A program made the translations under genes and the position numbers. This document shows, piece by piece, positions 45,571-54,879 of a stretch of 64,000 bases of DNA. The stretch's first letter is position 1, and each line of letters starts with the position of its first letter. The notes under the pieces are model-generated. The model made no database searches, was not told where the DNA came from, and saw only the letters and a list, made by a program, of their open reading frames with translations. The DNA is from Rhipidocladum racemiflorum. Its lineage: Eukaryota; Streptophyta; Magnoliopsida; Poales; Poaceae. Location: contig CM070577.1 in NCBI GenBank assembly GCA_036346355.1, positions 13,701,666 through 13,765,665 on the forward strand. Direction: 5' to 3'.

Positions 45571-45635
45571 GTGGGTAAAGCTGAGCATCTCTGCAAAGTT
45601 AATCAAAATGGTAATCGATTACGCCGTACTTCCGG
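45571..45635 (+). promoter_or_regulatory. Conserved palindromic LTR module, copy in family C
   Basis: GTGGGTAAAG, then CTCTGCAAAG (one mismatch from palindrome), then GTAATCGATTAC (45611-45622, perfect 12-nt palindrome whose outer pair differs from family B), then CCGTACTTCCGG (45624-45635, partly pairing). Same order as in families A and B. Confidence 0.68.
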
Positions 45636-45874
45636 TTAATGAAGTTAAGTTTGAACTAGGGTGATTACCCGTAACCTAGCTCAAGTAATTACTTTGAATT
45701 TGGAAAATTGGTTAATTGTGTCGAACTTATGGAACCTCCCTTACTACTTATTTATGGTTTGTGTTTTAAATGTAAAATGATATTAGAAATAAAACTGCAT
45801 CCAGATACTTAATACCTTATGCCATCCTTTGTAAACCCCCTACTTGTAATATTCAGCACATTCCCATGCGACTT

Positions 45875-45896
45875 GTTGAGTACTGTCGTACTCAAC
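45875..45896 (+). promoter_or_regulatory. GAGTAC/GTACTC hairpin in family C LTR
   Basis: GTTGAGTAC and GTACTCAAC form 9-bp perfect arms around TGTC, about 250 bp before the LTR end. The arms are longer than in families A and B, and both sides are extended together. Confidence 0.65.
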
Positions 45897-46148
45897 CTTG
45901 CAAACCCCCACCCATTTCAGAGTTCCAAGATGCTGGCGAGTACTAGGAGATCGTAGATGGCGATCTTGTTTGGTTTTAGGTCTTTGTCTTTGCTCAGGCC
46001 CTGCCTATGGACTATTTTGGTAATGTAACCTATTCGAGACTTGCGATGCCTCTTTTGTAAAAACTCTCGGCCGTTAGGACTTATATTGAATAAAATAAGT
46101 TGAATTGCTTTTGTCTGGCAATACACACTTGTCTTTTCCAACAGCTAA

Positions 46149-47537
46149 CACTACTACAAAAGAGCACATTGGTGATGCCTATTTATGGCGGGTTTTTTGG
46201 AACCGCCACAAATAGAACTATCAATGGCGGTTTTTTTAATTCAAAATGGCAGAAAGATTATCAGTCGTGGCTTTTGTTTAGAACCGCCACAAATAGTCTT
46301 GGGAGTATTTGTGGCGATTTTTGTTTATAACCTCCACAAATAATGACTTATCTGTGGCGGTTTTTGTTTAGAACTGCCACAAATAGTCCCAAGTCCAAAT
46401 TTCAACTAAGTGCTCAAATTTACCATGATATGGGTGCTCCAAGTTTCAACCAAGTATTCTCATACTCCGAATACAGTTTGGAGATCACGAAAACGCAAAA
46501 AAAAAGACCGAAATGGGTACAAAACTTCGGAGGCCGTTTTGAGGCCCAAAACGATGTTTTTTTTATTCTGATTTTCTTACACACACACACTCGCCCAAAA
46601 GTTCAGGATTCGACCATCTGATTTTCCCACTCATCATCAACGAGCCAAAGAATGCCCCGATCGGAGTTACGAGTCAAAAGTTATGGTTGTTTTACCAAAC
46701 GTGCTCGAATTTCCTACTTACAAATCGAATCAGACTTTGTGCCAAAGGAGAAATTCAAGAGCTCATCGTGCTGATTCCAAAAAACACAAGAACGCTCCGA
46801 TCGGAATTACGAGTCAAAAGTTATGATATTTTTACTAACCATGCGGAAAGTCATCACAGACGGTTTTATACTAAAACCGTCTGTGATGACTGGCATGTTA
46901 TGGTAAATTTGAACACTTAGTTGAAATTTGGAGCATCCATGTCCTGGTAAATTCGGAGTATAAGAATACTAAAATTAGTGTTTGGGTGCTTTGTGAGGTT
47001 ACGGGGAAGGGGACACATTATATTTCAAATGTGATCATACCAACACTACGGTAGTAGATCATATAAGAACTAGGATGGGTGGCCTCATGGGAAGTGCTCG
47101 TATTTGCATTAAAATCGGCGACAGAACTCATTAGTCAAGCGTGCTTAGGTGAGAGTAGTACTAACAAGGATGGGTGAGGGTGACCTCCTAAAAAAATCTT
47201 TTCGTTTTGTGTTAAAATTACCAAAATATTAAATATAAATATTTGTGGCGGTTTTTCTTTAGAACCGCCACAAATAATGCAATATCAGTGGCGGTTTTTC
47301 TTTACAACCGCCACAAATAATGCAATATCAGTGGCGGTTTTTCTTTACAACCGCCACAAATAATGCACTATCAGTGGCGGTTTTTCTTTGGAACCGCCAC
47401 TGATAATACTATCATTGGCGGTTTTGAACCACCACTGATAATCTTCGATTATCAATGGCACTATGTCAGTGATGGTTCGAAAAACCACCACTGATGACAG
47501 TTACGAACCACCACTGATGTGCATTTTTCTAGTAGTG
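46149..47537. mobile_element. Non-autonomous CACTA element
   Basis: It starts CACTACTACAAAAGAG and ends CTAGTAGTG, giving inverted termini CACTACTACAAAA / CACTACTAGAAAA. The flanks are TAA on both sides (46146-46148, 47538-47540), the 3-bp duplication expected for CACTA. Both subterminal zones (about 46184-46390 and 47240-47460) contain repeated GTGGCGGTTTTT..AACCGCCAC hairpins, the typical binding-site arrays of CACTA transposases. The interior has no transposase. It does have two copies of a GATCGGA(G/A)TTACGAGTC phrase (46659-46680, 46798-46820) and a perfect palindrome at 46849-46891. It lies 5 bp beyond the end of the family C LTR. Confidence 0.88.
46849..46891. repeat. Perfect 20-bp inverted repeat inside the CACTA element
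   Basis: Arms 46849-46868 and 46872-46891 are exact complements around a 3-nt loop (TAC); the core word is CAGACGG / CCGTCTG. It differs from the GGCGG subterminal repeats and may be the junction of a second CACTA-type end family. Confidence 0.85.
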
Positions 47538-47540
47538 TAA

Positions 47541-47612
47541 TCTTCCTGGGTAGCTGTTGTGATGTTTCGACGTGCCCCTGAAAAGGCGGTCCGTCACATA
47601 GATAATGACTAC
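47541..47612. other. Short host segment between CACTA and gypsy D
   Basis: A 72-bp stretch of unknown origin that ends with the target duplication ACTAC (47608-47612) of element D; its continuation is at 58870. Confidence 0.5.
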
Positions 47613-47719
47613 TGTAGGCGTATTTTACGCCAGGGTACCCACTCCCCCGCAGTAAATACGATCGCCGGGCGAGCAGGGCGCATCCGGGCCCACCGCCACG
47701 ACGAGCAGCAGATCCCCAG

Positions 47720-48010
47720 GGTGGTCGCCCAGTGGGCGAGTGGCGATCGAGCCACACCGCTGGCGCCAGCAAATGGTCGCCAGTGGGCGAGTGGTAGTTA
47801 GGCCACACCACTGGCGCCCAGCAAAGGTGGTCGCCAGTGGGCGAGTGGCGATCGAGCCACCGTGGCGCCAGCAAGGTGGTCGCCAGTGGGCGAGTGGCGG
47901 TCGAGCCACACCACTGGCGCCCGGCCAGGTGGTAAATCGAGAGACACGTGGCGATCAAGCCACGCCCTGGCGCCAGCAAGGTGATCGCCCAGAGGACGCG
48001 TGGCATGCTG
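47720..48010 (+). repeat. Tandem repeats in LTR D U3 (GGTCGCCAGTGGGCGAGTGG units)
   Basis: About five units of roughly 45-55 bp share GGTCGCCAGTGGGCGAGTGG, then GATCGAGCCAC, then CTGGCGCCAGC. The counterpart in the 3' LTR is at about 58018-58270 with diverged and shorter units. Upstream of the TATA box they may act as enhancer-like repeats. Confidence 0.8.
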
Positions 48011-48339
48011 GCCACTCCCCTGGCGCCCACCCCCGAGGCGGCAGTGCCGGGTCAAGTACATTTAATGCGAATCGTGCGCATTAAATGCAAAGCGTGGAGG
48101 ATACAGTATGGCGCCGCGTCTTCCCAGCGTGCATTAATTACGTGTGACATACCGGCGACACCTCACCCCACTGACGGAGCAGGTGGCGTTGGCGGGCGTG
48201 GGGCCGAGGCGAAGTGCGGCAGGCTGCGGCGTGACGTTAATGGGATGTAAGAAGCGATGTGGGCGCATTAAATGCGCCGTGGCGATGTAATGAGTGTGCC
48301 TTATTGTGTAAGTCTCCCAGGCTCCCCCGCCGGCCCAAG

Positions 48340-48348
48340 TATAAAAAG
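48340..48348 (+). promoter_or_regulatory. TATA box of LTR D
   Basis: TATAAAAAG follows CGGCCCAAG in the 5' LTR and is repeated at 58582-58590 in the 3' LTR. Clean match and conserved position. Confidence 0.8.
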
Positions 48349-48715
48349 GAGCCGGGGGGCATGGGAGAGTGGGTTCGATCCATGGTTAGTAGGTTTCATC
48401 CTCTCAAGCTAGAACACAAGCAATAGCAAGAAAAGCAGGACTAGGGCTATTACTCTCCGGAGGGCCCGAACCTGGGTAAAAGTTCTTGCGCCCCCCTTGT
48501 TCCCCTGAGCTTCCCGGTACTCCGGTCATCTTCTTCCTTTCCCCGGCAATTGCCCCGAAAGCCCCCCGTCTGAACCTCATAAGCACCCGATTCGGAGGTG
48601 CCTGTTGGCTAGTACGCCGACAGTGGCGCGTCAGGTAGGGGCTATTGGTGGTTAGATTGCCTTCTTCCTTCCGTCTCCAGCTCGAAGCTCAGCAGAAGTA
48701 GGGACGCTTGTCTGC

Positions 48716-50382
48716 ATGGCGGAGTCGCACTCCAAGCGCAGCAATCTGCCCGAGGAAAGCGGCGCCCGTAGCCGGTCCCGGCGTTCGAGGAGGGAGCCGG
48801 GCCACCCGAGTCCCTCCGCTGCGGGAGGGGCGCGCGTGGCTCCTACGCCCGGGGGTCAGCCCGTCCAACGGCGCTTGGCGCTGGGGGACGACACCCCCGC
48901 GCGAAGCCTTCATGCGGCCCGGCTGCTTCTCGATCATCCTCCAGTAACGCTGGGGGGGACACCCCAGCCACTCCATGGCTGCGGGATATCGTCCACCTGG
49001 TCGACGCCGCTCAACAGCAGGTTGAAGCGGCGGCCCAGCCGGGGGCTTCCGGCATATGGCGGCAAGGAGCGCGCGCAACCGACGCGCAGGGTTCCAGCCG
49101 CCACACGACTTCTCCTGGTATCAAGGGCCGGGACAAGGGGAAGGGAGTCCTGGTTGCAGCCCCCTCCGTTATAGGGGGACGTGCACGTGACTCCGCTTCT
49201 TCTCGCGGTCCCCCCGAGTCAAGGGGGAATCGCGAAGATCTCAGATCGCGCTTGGACGAGAGGCAGGTCCAGCGCGACGGTGACCTACGTCACGTTCTTA
49301 GGGGGCGTCGCGAGAGCGCACAGCGGCACGCCAATCCCCAGATATCCGCTGGGCGGCAGGGGGCTTCCCCCTCGGACTCCGGGGAGAGCGCAGGGTCGCA
49401 CTCCTCGTCCTCTCCTCAGGATCGAGGGGCTGGCGAACAACGCTGCTCCCCCTACAACGTTGGATGCCAGGCGTTCTCTCTCCGCCTCCGGCAAGCTGCG
49501 TGGCCAGAGAGATTCCGCCCTGCCTCCATCGAGAAATACGACGGCACCACCAACCCGGAGGAGTTCCTGCAAATCTACACTACGGTGGTGCGCGCGGCGG
49601 GAGGGTCCGAGAAGGTTATGGCCAACTACCTCCCGACGTCGCTGACGGGCTCTGCCCGGTCTTGGCTACTTAACCTCCCGCGAGGCTCCGTGCACTCGTG
49701 GAAGGAGCTGTGCGACATTTTCGTCGCCAACTTTCAGGGCTCCTACGCTCAACCAGGCGTGGAGGATGACCTCCACGCTTTGGAGCAGACATAGGGGGAG
49801 TCCCTGAGAGAGTTCATCCGGCGGTTTAGCCACTGCCGCAATACGATCCCCCGGATCTCTGAGCAGTCGGTGATCATCGCTTTCCGGAGGGGGGTCCGGG
49901 ACCAGAAGATGCGGGAGAAGATGGCTACCCGCATCATCTCAACCACGTCCGAGTTGTTCTCCCTGGCGCACAAGTGCGCCAGGGCGGCTGAGGCTCGAAA
50001 GTGCGCGACAAGGCCTACCGACACCGACGACGCCGGCACCTCGAAGTCCTCCGACCGCAAGAAGAAGAAGAAGAAGCGAAAGGAGGCCACCGCTAGGGAT
50101 GCCCTGGTTGCCGAACCAGAGACCAAATCCCAGCGTCGCGATGATCAGGACCGGAGAGATGAGCGCCGGGACCGGCGCGGCGATCGCAGGAACCGCCGCT
50201 CGCCCCGTCGCGAAGACGATGGGGGCAAGCCCTATTGCCCCATCCATCGAACGAGTGGACACGACTTGGAGGACTGCCAAGTTGTGTCCAAGCTGGTAGA
50301 CAGGCGGCTCAAGAAGCGCCGCGAGAAAGACCACAGAGACGACGACGATGAAGACTCAGCTCACCGCCTTCCAACAAAGTGA
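48716..50382 (+). pseudogene. Gypsy element D gag
   Basis: ATG at 48716 (MAESHSKRSNLPEESGARS) is the likely start, about 90 bp after the LTR. The N-terminal Arg/Pro-rich part is shifted relative to the core. The core (49500-49794) reads RPASIEKYDGTTNPEEFLQI, then LTGSARSWLLNLPRGSVHSW; a TAG at 49792 follows LHALEQT, and the frame continues with ESLREFIRRFSHCRNTIP, a Lys-rich tract and a zinc-knuckle-like CPIHRTSGHDLEDC (about 50237-50278). This CPIH..DC form is typical of Tat-lineage gag. One stop plus one or more shifts inactivate it. Confidence 0.87.
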
Positions 50383-51150
50383 GCACACGGTGGCGTTCAT
50401 TCACGGTGGCTCGACCACCTACTCATCGAACTCGCAGCATAAGCGGGATGCGAGGCGGTCTGCACCACCGTATCGTCCTCTGGGCGAGTAGGTCGCTGAA
50501 GTGGTCGGAACAACCGATCACTTTCACCGGCCGACCACCCGAGAACGCTTCGGCGAGCCATTTGCCGATCGTGGTCTCCCACGGTTCGCAACGCCGGCTC
50601 GAGCGGTCCTCGTTGATGGAGGTAGCGCCATCAACTCTTTGTCGATTAGAGGCGTACCAAGCGCTCCAGATATCAGATGAGGAGCTGCGCCGGCCCCACT
50701 CTTCTCGAGTCACCCGGGGTGGGCCTCTTGCCCACAGGCGGTCCGTTGCTCATTACGTTCGAAAGTGCGGAAAACTTCCGGACGGAGCTAGTCGACTTCG
50801 AGGTCGCCGACTTCAACCTCCCTTACAACGCCCTGCTTGGCCGTCCGGCCTTGGTCAAGTTCATGGCGGTCGCTCACTATGCCTACATGCTGGTGAAGAT
50901 TCCCGGGCACAGGGTCCAATTACGATGAAGGTGGATAGATGGAAGCCTGCGTCTCGACAAGCAGTGCGAGGACTGGCCGGCACCACCTTTCGGTGCGCGA
51001 TAAGGGCAGACGGCCAGAGCTCCCCTCGGTCGGGACCGCGCTCGCCTGCACCTTCGGGCGAGGCAAAGGCGGTCCGTGGGCGAGGACGGCTCGGGCAAGG
51101 TCGTCAAGATCAGCACCGACCTCGGCGCCAAATAGGAAGGCGCTCGTCAC
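50383..51150 (+). pseudogene. Gypsy element D protease region
   Basis: The frame containing AVLVDGGSAINSLSI (catalytic Asp codon 50615-50617) is the retropepsin active site in the form usual for Tat elements. Downstream, GPLLITFESAENFRTELVDF and FNLPYNALLGRPALVKFMAV are the typical C-terminal protease phrases. At least two frame changes occur between gag and this region, and a stop is present near 50490. Confidence 0.82.
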
Positions 51151-51990
51151 CTTCCTCTCTGGTCTAACCTGGATGTGTTCGCACAGGAACCATCAGAAAT
51201 GACCGGGGTCCCTAGGGAGGTGATCGAGCACCGATTGGCAACGCTCCCTGGAGCGCACCCGGTTCGACAAAAGATCCGGCGGCAGGCGCCAGAGCGGCAA
51301 GACGCCATTCGGGACTAGGTGGAGAAGCTTTTGTCTGCCAAGATTGTGCGGGAGGCCACCTATCCGGAGTGGTTGGCCAACCCCGTGCTCGTAAAGAAGT
51401 CCAACGGGAAGTGGCGAATGTGCATCGACTTCACCGACCTCAATAAAGCCTGCCCCAAGGACCCGTACCCCATGCCACGGATAGACATCGTCGTCGACTC
51501 CACGGCGGGGTGTGAAGCCCTGTGTTTCCTCGACGCCTACTCCGGATATCATCAGATCAGTATGGCGCAGGAAGATGAAGAAAAAACCGCCTTTGTGACT
51601 CCTCTCAGTGTATACTGCTACGTCAGGATGCCCTTCGGGCTGAAGAACGCTGGTGCCACCTATCAGCGGGCCATGCACATTGTGTTTCGGCCCCAAATAG
51701 GGAGGAACCTCGAAGTGTATGTTGATGATCTGGTAGTAAAAACAAAAAAGGCCGATGAGCTTGTCCAGGACCTGGATGAGACCTTCTCTCGCCTCAGAAA
51801 ATACTGTATAAAGTTGAATCCCGAGAAGTGCGTGTTTGGTGTCTCATCCGGGAAGCTACTCGGGTTCTTGGTCTCGGTAGCGGGATCGAGATCAACCCGA
51901 GAGAAGATAGAAGCAATTGAGCGGATGCACCGCCTACCCGCCTCAAGCAATCGCAATGCTTGGTAGCCTGGCCTCCCTTGGCCGGTTCAT
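51151..51990 (+). pseudogene. Gypsy element D reverse transcriptase
   Basis: The upstream part (MTGVPREVIEHRL, then HPVRQKIRRQAPERQDAIRD) ends at a TAG (51316-51318). The next frame (51319-51966) carries WLANPVLVKKSNGKWRMCID, DLNKACPKDPYPMPRID, LDAYSGYHQISMAQEDEEKT, MPFGLKNAGATYQRAM and the intact catalytic YVDDLVVKTKKADEL. A shift near 51890 moves into the RNase H frame. The core catalytic residues survive. Confidence 0.9.
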
Positions 51991-53014
51991 AGCTCGGCTA
52001 GGGGAGAAAAGCCTGCCGCTGTTCAAGCTGCTGAAGAAGACCAACTCGTTTGAATGGACCCCAGAAGCCCAGCAGGCGTTCGAAGGCTTGAAGCAGTACC
52101 TCTCCTCTCCCCCGGTGCTGGTCGCCCCCGAGCCGGGTGAGCCACTGCTGTTGTATGTGGTGGCTAGCCCCTCCGTAGTGAGTGCGGCACTGGTGGAAGA
52201 GCGAGAAGGCGTCCAACGGCCGGTCTACTATGTCATCAAGATGCTTCACGACGCAGAAACAAGGTACCCTCAGGCTCAGAAGATGGTCTATGCTGTGGTG
52301 GTGGCGTCAAGAAAGTTGCGGCACTATTTTCAAGGGAGAGAGATCACAGTGGTCTCCTCATACCCCCTGCGCGAGATCCTCCACAACCGAGAAGCAGAGG
52401 GCGGCATCGCAAAGTGGTCCGTCGAGTTGGGGGAGTTCGGTGTCAAGTTCGCTCCTCGTACCGCGATAAAGAGTCAAAGGCTGGCAGACTTCGTCGTCGA
52501 GTGGACTCCAGCTGAGTCCGAAGCCGATGAGGCCCCCGCGCCCTCCCCCTGGACGCTCTTCTTCGACGGGTCCTTCAGGCTTGAAGGCGCGGGGGCTGGG
52601 GTTCTCCTGGTCTCTCCGACCGGGGACCTCCTCAAGTACGTGGTCGTCCTCGACTTCAAGGCCACTAACAACGTCGCCGAGTACGAGGGCTTGCTGGCTG
52701 GGCTCCGGGCCGCCGCAGCCATCGGTGTCCGGCGCCTGCAAGTAAAGGGCGACTCTCTGCTGGTCGTCAATCAGGCAAGGAAAGATTTCTCCTGTCCTGA
52801 CCCCGTCATGGCGGCGTACCTGGCAGAGGTCAGGAAATTGGAACGGCATTCCGAAGGGTTGGGGTGTACTCACATCCCGGCGCGACAACCATCTCAGACG
52901 AGCTCGCCCGGCTCGCCTCAACCAGATCTCCTGTGCCGTCGGGTCTTTGAAGAAAGGCTTCGCGACCGTCCATCACGGCCCGTTTACGGCGGGGGCGATG
53001 GTGATGCCGCTTGA
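51960..53014 (+). pseudogene. Gypsy element D dual RNase H region
   Basis: Starting from 51960, the first part (about 52000-52480) is the usual gypsy connection and RNase H: SFEWTPEAQQAFEGLKQYLS, PLLLYVVASPSVVSAALVEE, YYVIKMLHDAETRYPQAQKM, KLRHYFQGREITVVSSYPLR. The second part (about 52540-52870) is another RNase H fold: TLFFDGSFRLEGAGAGVLLV, ATNNVAEYEGLLAGLRAAA and LQVKGDSLLVVNQ, with the Asp, Glu and Asp catalytic positions kept. A second archaeal-type RNase H is a hallmark of the Tat/Ogre group, which supports the lineage call. One frame covers nearly all of it; the last 150 bp drift out of frame. Confidence 0.88.
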
Positions 53015-54321
53015 CCCTCGCCTCTGGAGGAAAGTGGTTCCGTGAAGCGCCCGCCAAAGCGGAGTGCCAGGACGACCACCTCGTGGTCGCCAGATTGGAC
53101 CGAAGGCACATGGATGGATCCAATCCTGGCCTACCTGCGGGATCAAGTGTCCCCCGACGATGATGCATCAGCAAAGAAGGTAGCACGAAAGGCCAAGTGC
53201 TATACCCTGGTGGGCGGGGACTGTACTGCCGGGTAAGAACGGAATTCTTCAAGTGCATCACTCGGGAAGAGGGAGCGATCTGCTCTTGGATATCCATGGA
53301 GGCGTGTCAAGGGAGCCATGTGTCCTGGACGAACGATGGCGGGAAAAGCTTTCCGTCAAGGGTTCTATTGGCCAACCGCCTCCAGGATGCCTGCGAGCCG
53401 GTGAGGAGATGTGAGGCGTGCGATTCCACTCCAAGCGAGATCCACCAACCAGCCCAGGCCACGCAAACTATCCCGCTCTCTTGGCCCTTCGCGATGCGGG
53501 GCTGGATATCTGAGCCCGTTCGCGGGCCACAAGGGGCTACACCCACCTGCTCGCCGCCATCGACAAGTTCACTAAGTGGGTGGAAGCCGAGGCGATAAGA
53601 TCCATCACCGCCGCGGTGCGGTCAAGTTCATGCAAGGGATTTTCGCCGCTTTGGGGTCGCCAACCGCATCATCACCGACAACGACACACGATTCACCGGT
53701 ATGGCCTTCTTAGATTTCTGCGAAGAGATGGGCACCAAGGTCTGCTTTGCCTCGCCGCCCACCCCAAGAGCAACGGCCAGGTCGGCGGGCCAACGCTAGT
53801 CTTTGAAGGGCCTCAAGACACGGGCATTCGATCGACTCCACAAGCGTGGGGCCCGATGGATCAAGAGCTCCGGCGGTGTTATGGTCACTTGGACTACCCC
53901 TAGTCGGACCACCGGAAACCCCTTTCTTCCTGGTCTCTGGCGCGGAAAGCCGCCCTCCCTTCGAATCGAATCGATCACCACGCGTTGCTGCGTTCGTGGA
54001 AGAAGACCAGGAAGATCTGCGTCGGGACGACGTCAACCTCCTGGAAGAAGCGCGAGATCGGGCGGCTCTGCGCGCTGCAAGGTACCAGCAAAGTCTCAGG
54101 CGGTACCACGCCTCCCGGGTCAATGAGAGAACAGCGGTGGCGACTGGTCTTCTTGAAGAATCGATCGCATGCTTAGTCGCATAAACTGTCTCCCCAGTGG
54201 GAGGGGACTTTCAAAGTGGTCTCAGTCTCTCGTCCTGGGGCGGTCAGGCTGGCCACTGAAGACGGCGAAGAACTGGCGAACTCCCAGAATATAGAAAATC
54301 TGCGCAAGTTCTACCCTTGAT
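53015..54321 (+). pseudogene. Gypsy element D integrase
   Basis: Heavily shifted. Remnants include a zinc-finger end CEPVRRCEACDSTPSEIHQP (53388-53450), catalytic core phrases readable as THLLAAIDKFTKWVEAEAI and IITDNDTRFTGMAF in alternating frames (53535-53720), ARDRAALRAARYQQSLRRYH and the C-terminal VSRPGAVRLATEDGEELANS, ending FYP at a TGA (54319-54321). The order and the final phrase match Tat-lineage integrases. Not functional. Confidence 0.82.
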
Positions 54322-54879
54322 CGGTTGTAAGTCCCAGGCTCCGTTCCCCGACCGGCCGGAGTGTGTCTTCCTCTCCACCGCGGGTCGGGGGAGGCCTTCT
54401 GTTTGAAATTAAATATTTACTTTCCTTATCCGAAATAGTTATTCTTCCTACCCTCTTTTCGGTCTCTTGCCCACTGTCGGGCAGTGCCAGGGCACTTGCC
54501 TCTGGTACCCCGCAACCCTGCAAAAACCCAATAGCAAAGGCGGAATCGCTAAGTGAGAGCGGCGTGCGGGAGTGGGTGATTGGATGGCTAGTTCAGCACG
54601 ATCCCCAGCACGGTCATGACACTCCGGGTGTCCCCGTGGGGGTCGGCGACTTGAACACCATTGCCAAGAACCTAAGGTCCTGCCCCGACTCACTAAGCGT
54701 TCGTTCCCTAGAGGCTATCTGGGAGGCAAAATTTTGTTGAGGCAAGGGGTTCGAGGGAAGTGATTCCCTGGCGCAAGACCTTAAGTCTTTAAGCGGTCAT
54801 GTGTTTGTTCGCGCGGAACCGGAAAGATTAGGGTAAAAGCGAACTCTAAGTGACATAGTGGGAAGCTTGTGCTTCCGTT
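54322..54879. other. Element D spacer between integrase and antisense gene
   Basis: No convincing frame on either strand. It would hold the convergent 3' ends of the sense genomic transcript and the antisense gene. Confidence 0.5.

Larger units (their letters stand above)
44638..46143 (+). mobile_element. LTR of gypsy family C, right part
   Basis: Continuation of the LTR that starts at 26003, ending TTTTCCAACA. It carries AATAAAATAAG near 46090 as a possible polyadenylation signal, a CTAGCGAGTCG phrase shared with family B LTRs (44982-44993), the conserved module around 45570-45635 and the strongest hairpin of the set (45875-45896). No known coding sequence. Confidence 0.65.
47613..48622 (+). 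mobile_element. 5' LTR of Tat-lineage gypsy element D
   Basis: It begins TGTAGGCGTATTTTACG and ends TAGTACGCCGACA. It pairs with 57911-58864, and ACTAC flanks the whole element (47608-47612, 58865-58869). TATAAAAAG at 48340-48348 is the probable TATA box. It contains a block of GGTCGCC-type tandem repeats (about 47720-48010). At 1010 bp it is longer than the 3' LTR (954 bp), mostly through repeat copy differences. A primer-binding site starting TGGCGCGTCAGG follows at 48624. Confidence 0.95.

Noticed and set aside
26003..46143. Family C as a normal solo LTR
   Set aside because: The outer 5-bp flanks do not match, so the usual LTR-LTR recombination history is not supported.
47461..48084. Long frames on both strands in the LTR D repeats
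   Set aside because: The frames arise from GC-rich tandem repeats of a multiple of three in part and lack any domain; the 3' LTR gives similar ones.
51193..51696. Minus-strand 167-residue frame
   Set aside because: Shadow of the reverse transcriptase frame on the plus strand.
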